Below, one piece after another: positions 25,731 through 38,426 of a stretch of 64,000 nucleotides of DNA. The notes below the pieces were generated by a model. That model made no database searches, was not told the DNA's origin, and saw only the letters and a program-made list of their open reading frames with translations. The translations under genes were made by a program, and so were the position numbers. Origin of the DNA: Siphonodentalium dalli (taxonomy: Eukaryota > Mollusca > Scaphopoda > Gadilida > Siphonodentaliidae); the NCBI GenBank assembly GCA_032622095.1, contig CP136062.1, positions 15,901,710 to 15,965,709 on the forward strand, written 5' to 3'. The stretch's first letter is position 1; each line of letters starts with the position of its first letter.

Positions 25731-26504
25731 AATTGAACCTCACAATTGAGTTCCCTGCGTTATTCTGTGGAAAGACTGAATAAAATAACCCCCATACACG
25801 AAATGCCCCAACCAGATATCCGTTTGTACTAATTATACGGCCACGTAACTAACTATTTACTTTCCCTCAATCGGGACGAATAATTCGACTGTAAACGCGA
25901 AATAAATACACCAATGAGTTGTCGTGTGCAGTCGCGGAAACACCCGAACACTTCCGACTTGGTCGGGATTGAGTCGGCTTTCGTGGAGGGAGGCCGTTTG
26001 CTGGAATAGCGTAACATCATCTTAATAAAACGAAAAACAAGCGGTATAGTCAATTCGAATGGGAGGGATATAAAAGGAATTATTGCCTGAAATCACCAAC
26101 GGAAGAACATTGGCCGAGTTATGAAAGAATTATAATCAAAGTGGTCATGATCGAGCAATGAACAACGGTAACAGTTGAAAATGTTACTATTTATAGAAAT
26201 TTGTAATCGTTGACCGATTTTATGATCGATCTACAGCAGGTAAAGTCTCGTGCAGAAAGAGTTGTCTTACATGTGTATTTCAAACTGTTTAATTACCTGT
26301 GCAATGCTACATGTGTGCCATATTGCTATTCACTATTCTAGTACAGACCGTATTTGTTTGGGACAGCGATGGTGATATTGATATCCATATGGAATTATGT
26401 TTTCTTCCATTTTTGAGTTTATATAGGCCCAAATAAATATACCATAAGATGGACGCAATCATTGACAGTTAAAATTGGATGGAATTAAAGAAGTGTTGTG
26501 TATT

Positions 26505-27795
26505 TGCACTAAGTAAGCGCAATTGATTTATGCTTAAGCGCAAATATTTGTATGCAAATAAATAATAAATGTAAAAAAGACTCCCATATGATTTGCTCTA
26601 AACTCAAATTAACTCAGGCCATAAAACATCACTCAAACATAGGTGAGGACTCCACCCAGATCCCATACTAAGATGGATATTAAGACTGAGGAAACCAGTT
26701 GGAGATAGGTACATGTATTTGCTTAAGCATAATTCATTTCAATTACGCTTTATATAATAAGTGTAAATGAAATCCACTTAAGTGTAAATGAGTTGCGCTT
26801 AACCGTAATTCATATACACTCCCATTGAACTCCACATACTCAAGCTGAAATGGATGCAACCACATTACTAATGCCAGTAAGTTGACATACATCAGATTTT
26901 ACAAATATACATATAAGGTAAGACAGCCGATGAAATTATTGCTCTTAATATAATTCCAATGTATTATGATAACGCATAAGTCAATTATGCTTAAGCGTAA
27001 ATGATTACATTACGCGTAACTGATTTATGCTTAAGTGTAAATTATTTACGCTTAAATGCAATTAGTTAATATAAAATGTGAAAATGAATCATTTGCGCTT
27101 AAGTTCAAGTATATGTCTATCAATATATTTGCGCTTAAGCGCAAATACCTAACATTCCCTTACTTCCCTCTGATTGTGAATGATAGAGTCCATCTCATAG
27201 TATATTATCATTGATTGATTGATTTATTTATTGTTCCACCAATAACACATGGTAGCATGGACCCATAGTAGTAGCCCCATATAATACTGAAATATTTCCA
27301 TATGCATATATCAGCATCTCTGTCCCTGGTGTCCCAATAATTGGTGCCTCACTCCCAGAGTTCTAGTATATTTTATTAAAGGGACATCTCCTACACAGAT
27401 ATATACCATTTCCATGGCCATAAATATGGAATTCGGGGTTACTGGGGACTCGCTTCCCTCATATGGTGTACTTATTGACTTGAAATTGGGGAAAACCCCA
27501 ATTTTCATATTATCAGCATCCCTGTCCCCAACAATTTGTGTCTCCATCCCAGAGATCTAGTATATTTTATAAAAGAGATATATCCTGCACATATCTCTAC
27601 CATTTCCATGGTCATAAAAGAGATATTGGGGTTACTGGGGGGGGGTGCTTCCCTCATATGGTGGGTCTGTGCCATTTAAAATTAATTCAGGGGGGTGATA
27701 TCAATGCATGTTAATTTTTATTTGCGCAAATGATTTACACTGAAGCGCAAATGATAGATGTTATTTTGCGAAATATTTGCGGTTGATCGTAAATG
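26505..27795. repeat. Dense cluster of TTAAGCGCAAAT-like palindromes
   Basis: Roughly fifteen variants of the palindrome ATTTGCGCTTAAGCGCAAAT and its half-sites are spread over 1.3 kb. One essentially perfect copy is at about 27128-27148. They are interrupted by the duplication at 27300-27665. Confidence 0.7.
27300..27665. repeat. Two-copy duplication, unit about 185 bp
   Basis: Both copies share 'tcagcat(c)tctgtcccc', 'cccagag(t/a)tctagtatattt', 'accatttccatgg' and 'gcttccctcatatggtg'. Confidence 0.75.
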
Positions 27796-27823
27796 AATAA
27801 TAAATGTGAAATGGGTATCCCAT

Positions 27824-28640
27824 ACATGAAATGCTGTATCTATACATGTATGCTATAGCGCGTATATCCTACAGGTCTGGGTGAACCACCGATCAATCAA
27901 TAACAGCCCGATCGGGCTAAAGTAGACCGATCAGGCTAAAATAGACCGATCGGTCTTTAACAGCCAGCTTGAATCTTGGATAAAGGGAGTAGGCCTACTC
28001 TAAATTGTTCTTTCAAGTGAAATAGGCCTCCCATACATGAAACGCCTTATCTATATGCTATAGCGCGCATACCCTACAGGTATGGGTGAACCACCGATCA
28101 ATCAATAATAGCCCGATCGGGCTAAAATAGACCGATCGGGCTAAAATAGACCGATCAGTCTTTCACAGCCAGCCTGAATATTGGATAAAGGGAGTAGGCC
28201 TACTATAAATTGTTCTTTCAAGTGAAATAGGCCTCCCATACATAAAACGCCTTATCTATATGCTATAGCGCGCATATCCTACAGGTCTGGGTGAACCACC
28301 GATCAATCAATAATAGCCCGATCGGGCTAAAATAGACCGATCGGGCTAAAATAGACCGATCGGTCTTTCACAGCCAGCCTGAATCTTGGATAAAGGGAGT
28401 AGGCCTACTCTAAATTGTTCTTTCAAGTGGAATGGGCCTCCCATAGTATTACATGAAACGCCTTATCTATATGCTATAGCGTGCACATCCTACAGGTCTG
28501 GGTGAACCACCGATCAATCAATAATAGCCCGATCGGGCTAAAATATACGATCGGGCTAAAATAATCCCATCGGTCTTTCACAGCCGGCATGAATCTTGGA
28601 TAAAGGGAGTAGGCCTACTCTAAATTGTTCTTTCAAGTTA
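27824..28640 (+). repeat. Four-copy tandem repeat, unit about 205 bp
   Basis: Units begin near 27824, 28032, 28237 and 28443, each with 'gctatagcgcgcatatcc', 'gggtgaaccaccgatcaat', two or three palindromic 'cccgatcgggct' blocks and 'aaagggagtaggcctact'. High similarity suggests recent amplification. Confidence 0.92.
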
Positions 28641-29520
28641 CTTTTGTAAAAAAATTATTCTGATTCATTTTGAAACTAATGAAAGACAATTTTGAAACTA
28701 ATGAAAGACAATGTATAATTTTTTGCTGGTATATTCATCATAAATTTGAACAAATCTTCAAGCAAACAAAATTTCAATATTCCAGAAATCTCTAACAACA
28801 GTTTCAGGAAGACCAATCGATCTAGCTCAGCACGATTGGTCTATTGTGATGTCAAATATTATTGAAATATTGCTTATAATTTACATCAGTCAATAATTCG
28901 CATGCAGATAACTTCACCTTGTATTCGGCCAAATATGCTGACGTTAGATTAGAAGGCAGAATTCCCAGATTTGTTTATTATTGGTGAACCTGGATAATTT
29001 CGGAGGTGTGCCAATCGTCTTTTGCACACTGAATACGTACTCATTCTCTCCTAAATTTTCAAAAATTCCATATATATATATAAATATATATACAGAGTGT
29101 GAAAACTGTGTTAGTTGCCAAATAATTGTCGACATTTTACTTAGAAAACTTGAATGCAAAAACTATGATAGGCCCCCTATTATTTTGTTTTTGTTTTTCT
29201 CTTTTTGTTGAATCTACTTTCGTTATCGACATGTTGGCTATTGTTTTGGCTGTTCTCCCAGTCGTGCGTGCCAGCCGATCGTCGTTATTCGGGCGGTTCC
29301 GATTTCCTCCGAATATCATTCCATGAGACTCCGCGCGCTGATTCGCTCCGAAAATATGTTAGTATCTGAGAAGATTTCTTACTCTGATCGCAGTTTTCAA
29401 CAATTTAATACAGGGCGAGTACCGCACTAATAATATGCCACATTGGGATTTTCTTTCTAGTTTTTTATGACCTTTCTTGTGGTATATCGGGCACAGTTTT
29501 GTCTGACATCAAATATATAC
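28641..29520. other. Intergenic, no gene recognised
   Basis: Overlapping short frames on both strands near 28944-29326 are shadows of one another without a recognisable domain. Confidence 0.4.
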
Positions 29521-29529
29521 CCACCGGGA

Positions 29530-30140
29530 GTGAAGCTAATGACTTTAAAACCCTAAATTTTGGGCCATTTTTCCAGATTTGATTACTAAAATATATTTCT
29601 TCTGTCCAGTTCACCATAATTTAGCTAAGAATTAATTTAATCATGAGGTCTGTAAACCTTCAAAAATTCACTTTTAATAATCAGATTCATCATCTGAGAA
29701 ATAATCTGCAGATTTCCGTTCACTGTCATCATTGCTGGCAACATCACCATCAGAATCATCAGCAAAAGAACACTCTATGTCATTGCTAGATATCTCATCA
29801 TAATGTTGTTTGACTGAATCGGTTGCATTACTAATCTTCACTGGCAATGTGTGACTGAATCGGTTGCATTACCAATCTTCACTGGCAATTCATTTGGAAC
29901 AGCAGGTCTATCAAACCACATTGGTTATGTCATGCCATCAACCAGACTTCATCCGTGAAAGGTGAATTTTGGAAGTTTAAAGACCTGTTTATGCGTTTCA
30001 TTATCTGAGTTTGGTATAAAAATGGTTAGAAATTGTGCATTCTTGATAAATTAGGGTGATCGGGACAGAAGAAATGTATATTAGTAGTCTAATCTTGAAA
30101 AATGGCCCAAAATGTAGGGTTACAATGACATGACTTAAAA
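29530..30140. repeat. Inverted repeat with an internal 38-bp tandem pair
   Basis: 'aaattttgggccattttt' and 'atatatttcttctgtcc' near 29550-29610 are reverse-complemented near 30060-30120. In the loop, 'tgactgaatcggttgcatta' is tandemly duplicated (29812 and 29850). Confidence 0.7.
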
Positions 30141-30689
30141 ATTGTGTTCAGACCCTCAATATTGGGGTTTAAACCAGTAAACCCAATTTGTGTGGAGAAT
30201 TTGTCCAAAATCCTATCAGCATTCAGCAACAAAACTAGAAATGATAATTACTATTAAATTGAAGTGAATGAGACAAAAACATTATTCAGGAGGTCAAATT
30301 ATGACCAAAACAATTTGAGTTCAATCCCTGAAACATTGATTTTAGCACTTAAAACTGTTTTTAAAAATAGAACAAGATAAAATAAGATATCTTTATTGAA
30401 ATAAACATGCAAATGTGGACAGGATGCAAAGAAATACGTAGTGACATTGACATATTAAGATATAGCATTCATGAATGACATACAGGAAAACCAAAAATGC
30501 ACATATATACAAGATAGATCCAACAATATGTGACAATATGACACCCTTGGTAGCAGACCAAGTGCTGTTTTTCTGGGGTTTGGGGTGTTATGTATTCATG
30601 TCTGATAACGTTGATCTTTGTTTAAAATATAAGTTAATTTTACGGCATATCAACGCCAAAGATTCGGGTCAGCATTGTTACTCATAGTT

Positions 30690-31135
30690 ATATTTAAATA
30701 TTTTGGAACTTCTGTCTGTCTGTGTGTGTATGTATGTATGTATGTATGAATGTGTGTTATAGATTCTAAATCTGCTGGACCGATCCGACTCAAATTTGGT
30801 TTGTAGGCCCACTTTTATCCCGGAAATAATATGGGCGGGTCCAATTTCACATGCGACCATGACCTTGACATTGCTCATATAGGCTTAGGCATGTTTCTGG
30901 ACCTCGACCGATCCGACGCGAATTTGGTATGTAGGCCTAATTTGATCCCGGGGAAAGTATGGGCGGGTCCAATTTCACGTGCGACCGTGCCCCTGACCTT
31001 CACCTCGCTCATATAGGAATGTTTCTGGACCGATCTAACAATATTTTTCCAGAAGCTGTATATTCTTCCTAGACGGAGGCTATCACAGATAAATCCCTAA
31101 ATAGCTTGCACGAAGTCGGGCACATCAGCTCTTAA
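30690..31135 (+). mobile_element. Helitron-like non-autonomous element, copy 3
   Basis: Starts 'attttggaacttctgtctgt' with (TGTA)n and has an internal block duplicated ('ccgatccgac', 'caaatttggt', 'atgggcgggtccaatttcac'). It ends near the 'gcacgaagtcgggcacatcagct' type terminus; here the left half of the hairpin is eroded ('gcttgcac'). Confidence 0.5.
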
Positions 31136-31198
31136 TTATATATTTGTCAGTTTCTTTCCATTGGAAAAATCCCGGGCTAAATAAATTATTATTGTGAA

Positions 31199-31387
31199 TT
31201 AAAGATCATTCCTTATCGACTTGTACGCATTACATTCGGTGATAAAGTGTCTCTCATTTTCGATTGATTTTCTGTCCTTGTAATATAGGCATACATGTAA
31301 TCTCTCTGCTTCAAATTTAACCTGATAGACGTGTCTTAGTTTTTCAATAGCAAGGTTATGATTACTGATTCGCAGACTAGTAAACAT
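31199..31387 (-). pseudogene. Retroelement ORF2 C-terminal fragment
   Basis: The minus frame begins LRISNHNLAIEKLRH, then ends with a C-x(n)-H-F-x3-C-type tail (ENERHFITECNAYKSIR). It is the same kind of relic as 11138-11359. It sits within the insertion that splits the inverted repeat at 30.1-31.8 kb. No RT core is nearby. Confidence 0.6.
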
Positions 31388-31804
31388 GGTTATTGTCTCA
31401 TTGTCGATTGTATTTTTGAGATAGGCTTCGGGTTCTATATATTATCCGTTTTTGACAAGCGCATAGGTCCTCAATTATTACCACTATCTCCTCTTATTAC
31501 GGTGGGTACCGTAAGAACTTTTGTGAATTCCGATTGGTTTGCATGTTTCAGTTGGCTACACAATGAATAGCAGTATTATTGTAAAGTAAATTAAACTTAT
31601 TTAGGAGGGAAACAAATCTATTTCTGGGAATACAGTCTGGTTAAAAGCGTTTGAACCCCCAAATTGAGGTTCAGGCTTCTAAAACCCTCATTTGGTTTTT
31701 TTTTACAAAATAAAATCACTGGACAGTGGTGAACATTAATGTCTTCTTACTACATTTATGTGAATTGAACAAAAACATATTATTGATTGCGGTGAATTCT
31801 GGGG

Positions 31805-32570
31805 GTTACATGTACCTGTGGCATTGGCCTGTCAATTAGGAAGAATAACTCTTCAAATATTTGATACTATCGTCATTGTATAAATACATGTGCACACAAT
31901 GAGACTTTAGAATGGCTACCGACTGGCCGGTAAGTTAGGAAGCATAACTATTAAAATATTTGATCCTATCGCCTTATATAAAATCATAATTCTGATCAAA
32001 TAAAACTATTTATCGTGGAATGATGGAATATACAATATATGGAGCAATTATCGGACATTAATATGTTTACTCAAAGTAATTAATCAAACATTTTGCCGTT
32101 TACCCGAATTAAATCGTAGCAGATTAACCCCCGCCGGCCAAGACGCCAATCCAAATTTTACTATGGCCGCCAGAGTGTCATACCTTTCACTTTTATAGTA
32201 AGTAATACAATATGTGTTACATGTACCTGTGACATTGGGTGTCAATTAGGAAGAATATCTCTTTAAATATTTGATACTATCGTCATTGTATGAATACATG
32301 TGCACACAATGAGACATTAGAATGGCTACCGACTGGCCGGTAAGTTAGGAAGCATAACTCTTAAAATATTTGATCCTATCGCCTTATATAAAATCAATAA
32401 TTCTGATCAAATAAAACTATTTATTGTGGAATGATGGAATATAACAATATATGGAGCAATTATCGGACATTAATATGTTTACTCAAATAAATTAATCAAA
32501 CATTTTGCCGTTTACCCGAATTAAATCGTAGCAGATTAACCCCCGCCGAACAAGACGCCAATCCAAATGC
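31805..32570. repeat. Tandem duplication, period about 415 bp
   Basis: 'gttacatgtacctgtg', 'gaatggctaccgactggcc' and 'gatcctatcgccttatat' occur in the same order from about 31804 and again from about 32217, with small differences. Confidence 0.85.
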
Positions 32571-33295
32571 CAAATGCCAAATGCCTGAACTAAGAGTGAA
32601 AATCCGATAAAATGTCTCTTAAAAGGGATATACATAAATAATGATAGCTTCCTGGAATAGGAAAGTATGTGTGTCGTTGCTTTTAAGAAACTTATTAATC
32701 CAATGGACACCAGATACTTTGCAATTAGTATGACTATTTGAATATCATATAAAAATGCATCTTGGTATGTACATGATGTAGACCTGTAACCGTTAGTAAA
32801 TTGCTGACTATCCATGTTAACGGATGTATATTTTTAGGTGAATTAAGTGTTCCAGACCTCCAGTTACAACAACACCATTAAACAATTAATTTAACGTCGT
32901 TTTTTGCTTTGATATGTTGAGAAAATGTTGAAAACCAAAACTTACACGTAACCTATGCGTATAAATAACATAGCATATTGTGTTGCTATTAAACATTTAA
33001 AAGAATAATTCGTTTTCCCTATAAGAAAAATCAAAACAATATTAAATAAAAGCATGTACAATTCCATATCAAACTTGTTTGTAGCATTTCTTGTTCGAAA
33101 CATTTAATTCCATGCACTTGAACCTTAAAATCAAGTAAAATAGTTTTAGTCATATGCATTGCTACTATATATACCCCATTTTTCTGAAACAGTTGGTGGT
33201 AAATAATTTAATAGCCATTTCCGCGAATAAAATAAAGTATCATTTTTGTATTGGCCCCGACAAGTAGGCCAATGTACGCCTTACTCTCATAGTAG
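32571..33295. other. Intergenic, no gene recognised
   Basis: AT-rich. The minus frame covering 32492-32815 starts inside the tandem duplication and has no recognisable domain. Confidence 0.4.
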
Positions 33296-33743
33296 GTTAC
33301 ACACAACTAATTATTTTCCATAGGCGACAGTGTTAACTAAAAGTCCCGCCGGCCATGGGTTTGACCTATTTGAACTTCAAGTGGTCAATTTTTCCTTAGA
33401 ACGTCATCCTCTGCACCAGTATGTGACAACAAACGCGCCCTTTTCGGTATTTTTTTTCAAACGATAATCTTGCATTTCCACAACTACCTCATTTACTGCA
33501 CAAAAATCAGCAGCATAAAAATACCCAGACCCCTTCCGTAACTTCTGGACACCACCAGACTCTTCCTGGACATCTAAACATACACGATCGCCATATTTTA
33601 CGTAGGTTATGATTTTCTGTTCCCGATTAGGGATATTTCCCTCAATGATAATCAATCAGCAGCCAGAATTTTTTTTTATGCTGACTCGAGTTTCCCTACA
33701 CAAATTCAAGAAGCGTAACTCTATATAATTAGTTGTTTGTAAC
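33296..33743. mobile_element. MITE, copy 1 (448 bp)
   Basis: Terminal inverted repeats 'gttacacacaactaattat' and 'ataattagttgtttgtaac' bound a 448-bp non-coding body. The flanks read TAG before and CTA after, consistent with a TA target site (mariner/Tc1-like mobilisation, inferred). The second copy is at 34634 in the same orientation. The frame 33404-33655 is not a gene. Confidence 0.85.
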
Positions 33744-34633
33744 CTATAATTGAAAAGAAAATTGAAGTTTGATCGTGTAAACCGCACCAATTTTACAAAA
33801 AAAGCTTTACCGTGACACAATAGAAATATAGGAGTCATTGGACATGCTATTATCTCCCAGCAGTAATTTAACCCACATACCCTGTTTTAAAATTAAAAAA
33901 AAATTTGGGGTAAGACATAACACCAGTTATAGAATCCTGATAACTCTGGAAGCGCAGTTTAGTAGAAAAGATACTAATGTCTCATGTTAAGCTTGTCATA
34001 GACATATATACTGCACAGTGTCGCATGTCCCATGTCCATCCACTCACTAATGGGGATATTATGACCACAAATGTGACCACACCCCAAATTCAGGGTTTTT
34101 CATCATAATTGAATTTGTAAACACCGACTCGGGTGCATAACGCACACGATAGAAAGTAATATGTATCAGTTTTGAAAACTAGTCACGTATAGCTACCATA
34201 CGTTTTAAAGAATTTATCTAATTTTGAACAATACAATGTTTAATTGGATTTGAAATAGACCCCCCCCTCAAAATTTCACCATCCGATGATGGTTTGGTTC
34301 AATGATAGGCGGATGTCCCTTTAAATTTCAGTACCTTTTAGGAGTTTGAGTCGAATTCCTATAAGAGAAACTTTCATCACCTCGATCGTGTTATTTCGAA
34401 CATTAAAGGTCCACCTATATGCACAAATTTGATGATTTTCAGAAAATTTTGCCTCCGGAAAAAGTTTAAGTTCCGACGACAGAGGGTTAATAAATGTCTC
34501 GCATAATCTGAAAATGGGTCTGTAGGGAGTGAAAATATAATAACTCAACAAAACGAGTCAGTCTTTGTTTATCAGTGTTCCTAAATTCGCTGCCCTGAAC
34601 GATATTTGATAAATGTGATTTTTTTGCCTATAT
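33744..34633. other. Intergenic between MITE copies, no gene recognised
   Basis: Nothing recognisable beyond a C-rich tract near 34260. Confidence 0.4.
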
Positions 34634-35077
34634 GTTACACACAACTAATTATTTTCCATAGGCGACAGTGTTAACTAAAAGTCCCGCCGGCCATGGGTTT
34701 GACCTATTTGAACTTCAAGTGGTCAATTTTCCCTTAGAACGTCATCCTCTGCACCAGTATGTGACAACAAACGCGCCCTTTTCGGTATTTTTTTCAAACG
34801 ATAATCTTGCATTTCCACAACTACCTCATTTACTGCACAAAAATCAGCAGCATAAAAATACCCAGACCCCTTCCGTAACTTCTGGACACCACCAGACGCT
34901 TCCTGGACATCTAAACATACACGATCGCCATATTTACGTAGGTTATGATTTTCTGTTCCCGATTAGGGATATTTCCCTCAATGATAATCAACCAATCAGC
35001 AGCCATTTTTTTTTTATGCTGACTCGAGTTCACACAAATTCAAGAAGCGTAACTCTTTATAATTAGTTGTTTGTAAC
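34634..35077. mobile_element. MITE, copy 2 (444 bp)
   Basis: Same termini as the copy at 33296, over 95% similar by eye and differing by a few small indels. Flanks are TATA-rich. The 132-aa plus frame inside is a by-product. Confidence 0.85.
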
Positions 35078-35589
35078 CAGTATACACACATGCGGTTGAA
35101 CAGATAAATGTGTCTAGAAGCAAACGGCTACACGCCACTGCGAAATTAATCTATTGTTTCAAGACAAACCATTCACGTGAAAGCCCTACACACATATACG
35201 TCAATAAGCCCATTATTGGAACATTCGATGGACCATTCACGCCTACTTACACCTCTAAGTTCACACATTCACGCGACATTGCAACTCATTATTGGAGATT
35301 GGCATTGAAATATCCTAGAGTAGTTAACTGAGCGACATTATTTACACGACCATGGAGTTATATATGTGTACTTAATTATCACGGGGTATAATATTTCAAG
35401 GGAAGCCTCAACGTGACGTGTAACACTCCGCTGATGTGTTCCGGAATAACAATTACTCAAGCCGAAGTAAGTTAATTTCCTAAATATGATATTCAAAGAG
35501 TCATAAAACAGCATCATTGTTGTAAATTAATTACAATTGGTGAATATTATTGGCGCAATAATTGCCGCAATGTGTATGCACCCCATGTT

Positions 35590-36180
35590 TCTAGCTTTCG
35601 GAAGCCCTCTATCATTCCAAAACCCCGAAACCCTACTCTTGGCGTAAAACACCTGTATTTCGGGGACAATGTATCTCTTTAAGCGCCATTTCGTGATGCA
35701 AATGAAAGCATTTACCATTTTTGGCCCCGATTCGTATCACAAGGGAATACAATCCCGAAAATTCATGGGTATATATAGGGACCAGGAATAATAACATGGA
35801 GACACGCATGTGTACAATGATATTGCAAATTCTTACCAATAGTAAAACCCCGGTATGTAGCGCTTGGCTCTGTTGTAGTCCATGCTCTTCTACAACAATA
35901 ATAGTTGTTTGATGTGTATCCATTGTGTTGGGAAGTATACGGCGTTCATATTGTTTGAATAAAGAGCGTTGCAAATACTAATATATATATATGCTGTACA
36001 CGCATGCGCAAACTTTTACCAGTGTATGCCAATATATATATGAATCTCAGTAAATTGTTTCTACATTTCGGAAGCCATCTATGTTTCCAATGCCCTAAAA
36101 CTTTCGATTCAGGCTAAATGTTATAGCAGAAACAATGTAACTCTTAAAGTGACCTTTCGTGGTGCATTTGTTTGGCCCCC
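35590..36180. repeat. Two-copy repeat, unit about 140 bp
   Basis: 'ttcggaagcc(c/a)tctat', 'acaatgta(t/a)ctctt' and 'tttggcccc' occur in order at 35596-35730 and again at 36068-36180. The surrounding 35078-35590 shows no gene. Confidence 0.65.
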
Positions 36181-36412
36181 ATAGGGGGCGCTTTGTCCTC
36201 TAGGTGGCGCTCTCCAGTCAAAACGCCTACAATAAAACCGGTTAGCAATAGAATGGTACCCCCAAACATAGGGGGCGCTTTGCCCGCTATGTGGCTCTCG
36301 CCAGTTCCCGCCACACTACCTCAATACACATACAATAAAACCGGTTAGCAATAGAATGGTACCCTTAGGACCACTAGGTGGCTGCAGAGTTAAACCGCTA
36401 GGTGGCGCTAGC
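36181..36412. promoter_or_regulatory. Cluster of CTCF-like motifs
   Basis: Within 232 bp there are five or six matches to the CTCF core (CCASYAGRKGGCGC type): tagggggcgct at 36182, cctctaggtggcgctct at about 36197, atagggggcgctt at 36268, ccactaggtggctgcag at 36370 and ccgctaggtggcgctag at about 36395. The block 'caataaaaccggttagcaat' is also duplicated (36230, 36333), so the cluster is partly a tandem repeat. The binding role is inference. Confidence 0.45.
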
Positions 36413-36859
36413 CACCCACCTAAACGGTTTAGTGTAGGTGCTTTGGGGTCTACGGCAATTCTTTAAATATGAACGCAATGCATTTTGGGAGTTCTCATTT
36501 GGCTATTTATAGTAGACAAGAGGTGCATAAAGATATGTAACGTTGGGGCACACAAATCTGTTTCATTGTATGACGGGTTTAGTACCTCTAGGGGAACAGG
36601 TTTCATTGTGTGACGGTACAATTGTAAAACAAAAGGGGGATAAGTAGTTCTTTTGATATATTGTAATATAATACAGGTTTATAGAGGCCACATACAAATA
36701 CGCATTTCAATATTAACAATGGCACGCATTATATACAATGTAATAAACAAACATACGTAATATTACGTAATGTGTATACACATACCCTATCCCTTAATGT
36801 CAGTATCTAACTACTGACTTGTATTCCTTATTTCTTTTTCCTTTTTCGAAATGTTCTAT

Positions 36860-37340
36860 ATTTAGGTCAATTAAAGGGTGTTGTGTATGGTGCCCCCCCC
36901 CCCCCACACCATTAAGAAACTATTTCCACACACCCCTTTCATCACACCTCGATCCAAAATGGCCACCGTCCAGCGGGGTTCAATAAGGGCAGCAATGCCA
37001 TGCATCGGCCCCTTTACCGATTTAGGTCAAATAAAGGGTGCTGTGGGGTGGCATACAAGCCAATCTAAATATCCACCAACCCTATCCAAAATGAGCGCAG
37101 CCCAGAGGGGTTCAGATATATAGGGCATCCGTGCCATTTCTCGACCCTTGACTGATCCAGTCTAAATATTCACCCCTTTCATCTCACCCGAACCAAAATG
37201 GCCGCCGCCCAGAGGCGATTAAATGTATAGGGCACCAATGCCACTTCTTGGGCCCTCGAGTCCTCGACCGATTTAAGTCAAACGCAGGGTGTTGCAATGT
37301 GGCCCCCAAGCCAATGCAAATATTGACCCACCCGATCTAA
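36860..37340. repeat. Diverged tandem repeat, three or so units
   Basis: 'aggtcaa(t/a)taaagggtg(t/c)tg' followed by a poly-C or 'ggcat' block and 'tccaaaatggc(c)' with 'ccagaggggttca' recurs near 36864, 37024 and 37276 in decayed form. Confidence 0.65.
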
Positions 37341-38277
37341 AATTGCCGGTTTATGTTAACATTCGCTATTGTTTGGTACTAACATTGTAACAGTTTCAAC
37401 ATGAATCACGATATATGACAGTATTACTCACGTGGTAGGAAGTCCCCGACGATTTTCTACAAAATAACGTTTGATTAATGTTTGTTTAATGTTTGATTAA
37501 TGTCTGATTACTGTTTCATTAATGTTTGATAAATTTTTTTTTATGTTTGATAGCCAATGGACCAATGGAATGTATAGAGTTGTTTCGCAAACTCACTGTT
37601 GGCAGATATGACTACATTTAGCTATTCGACATAAACATGATCTCGGGCCAATAATTCGTAACACAAAAATAGAGACTACGGTTAGGATTGTTGAACACGG
37701 CAACGCAGGAATATTTGGGTAATGATAATTTGTAGATGTGTATTACAACGGTCAATTATCTGCAGTAGATTATTACTGGTATATTTATAGTTTGACCATA
37801 AATTATCACCAGTAGATTTGTAGCACAACAGATTCTTACTGGTATATTTGTAGTACAGCATTAATTGCTTACCAGTATAAATGTGGTACTAGATCAAAGT
37901 CTTACCTGTAGATCTGTATTACGTCAATAAATTCTCAATATTACATGTAGATTGGTTGTCCGACAGTAAACTATCACGAGTAGATATATATTCCGACAAT
38001 ACATTATCACTGTTTGATTTGTATTACGAAAGTTAATTCGTATCAGTAGATTTATAGTCAAACATTAAATTCCTGTCGGTATATTTGTAGTACCAGAGTA
38101 AATACTCAATGTTTTATTTGTAATACGACATTAAATGATCACCAGTAGAGTTGTAGTATACGACAGTAAATATTAGCAGCAAATATGTAGTACGACAGTA
38201 AACCATCACAAGGCGATTTGTATTATACACCAGTACATGTTCAGCAGTAAATGTGTAGTTCAAGAGTAAATTCTCAC

Positions 38278-38426
38278 CGAGAGATTTGCAGTCATTATAC
38301 ATGTATGCAGCATTGACGTTACCCCTCTCTAATACGACGCCATGAAGCCCGCAGTATTGTTGATCTCTGTCAGTTGGCTCAGTATCCAATGTCTCCAATG
38401 TCTCGTATGTGCTTGGATCTATTGAA
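38278..38426 (-). CDS. Duplicated host exon, copy A
   Basis: On the minus strand an acceptor with a pyrimidine-rich lead (tttgttttcatacAG) precedes 149 nt of open frame. The donor after base 38278 reads GTGAGA. The exon is in phase 2 to 1 and encodes about 49 residues, including the run IDPSTYE, a TEPTD motif, YCGL and NDCK (two cysteines). Copy B at 39971 keeps both splice sites, the frame and both cysteines, and the exons differ in length by 18 nt, a multiple of three. That is what selection on coding sequence would leave. The family is not recognised. The two cysteines suggest a small extracellular module. No other exon of this gene is identified. Confidence 0.5.

Noticed and set aside
34668-35066. 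132-aa plus-strand ORF
   Set aside because: Lies entirely within the second MITE copy. The matching region of the first copy is frameshifted.
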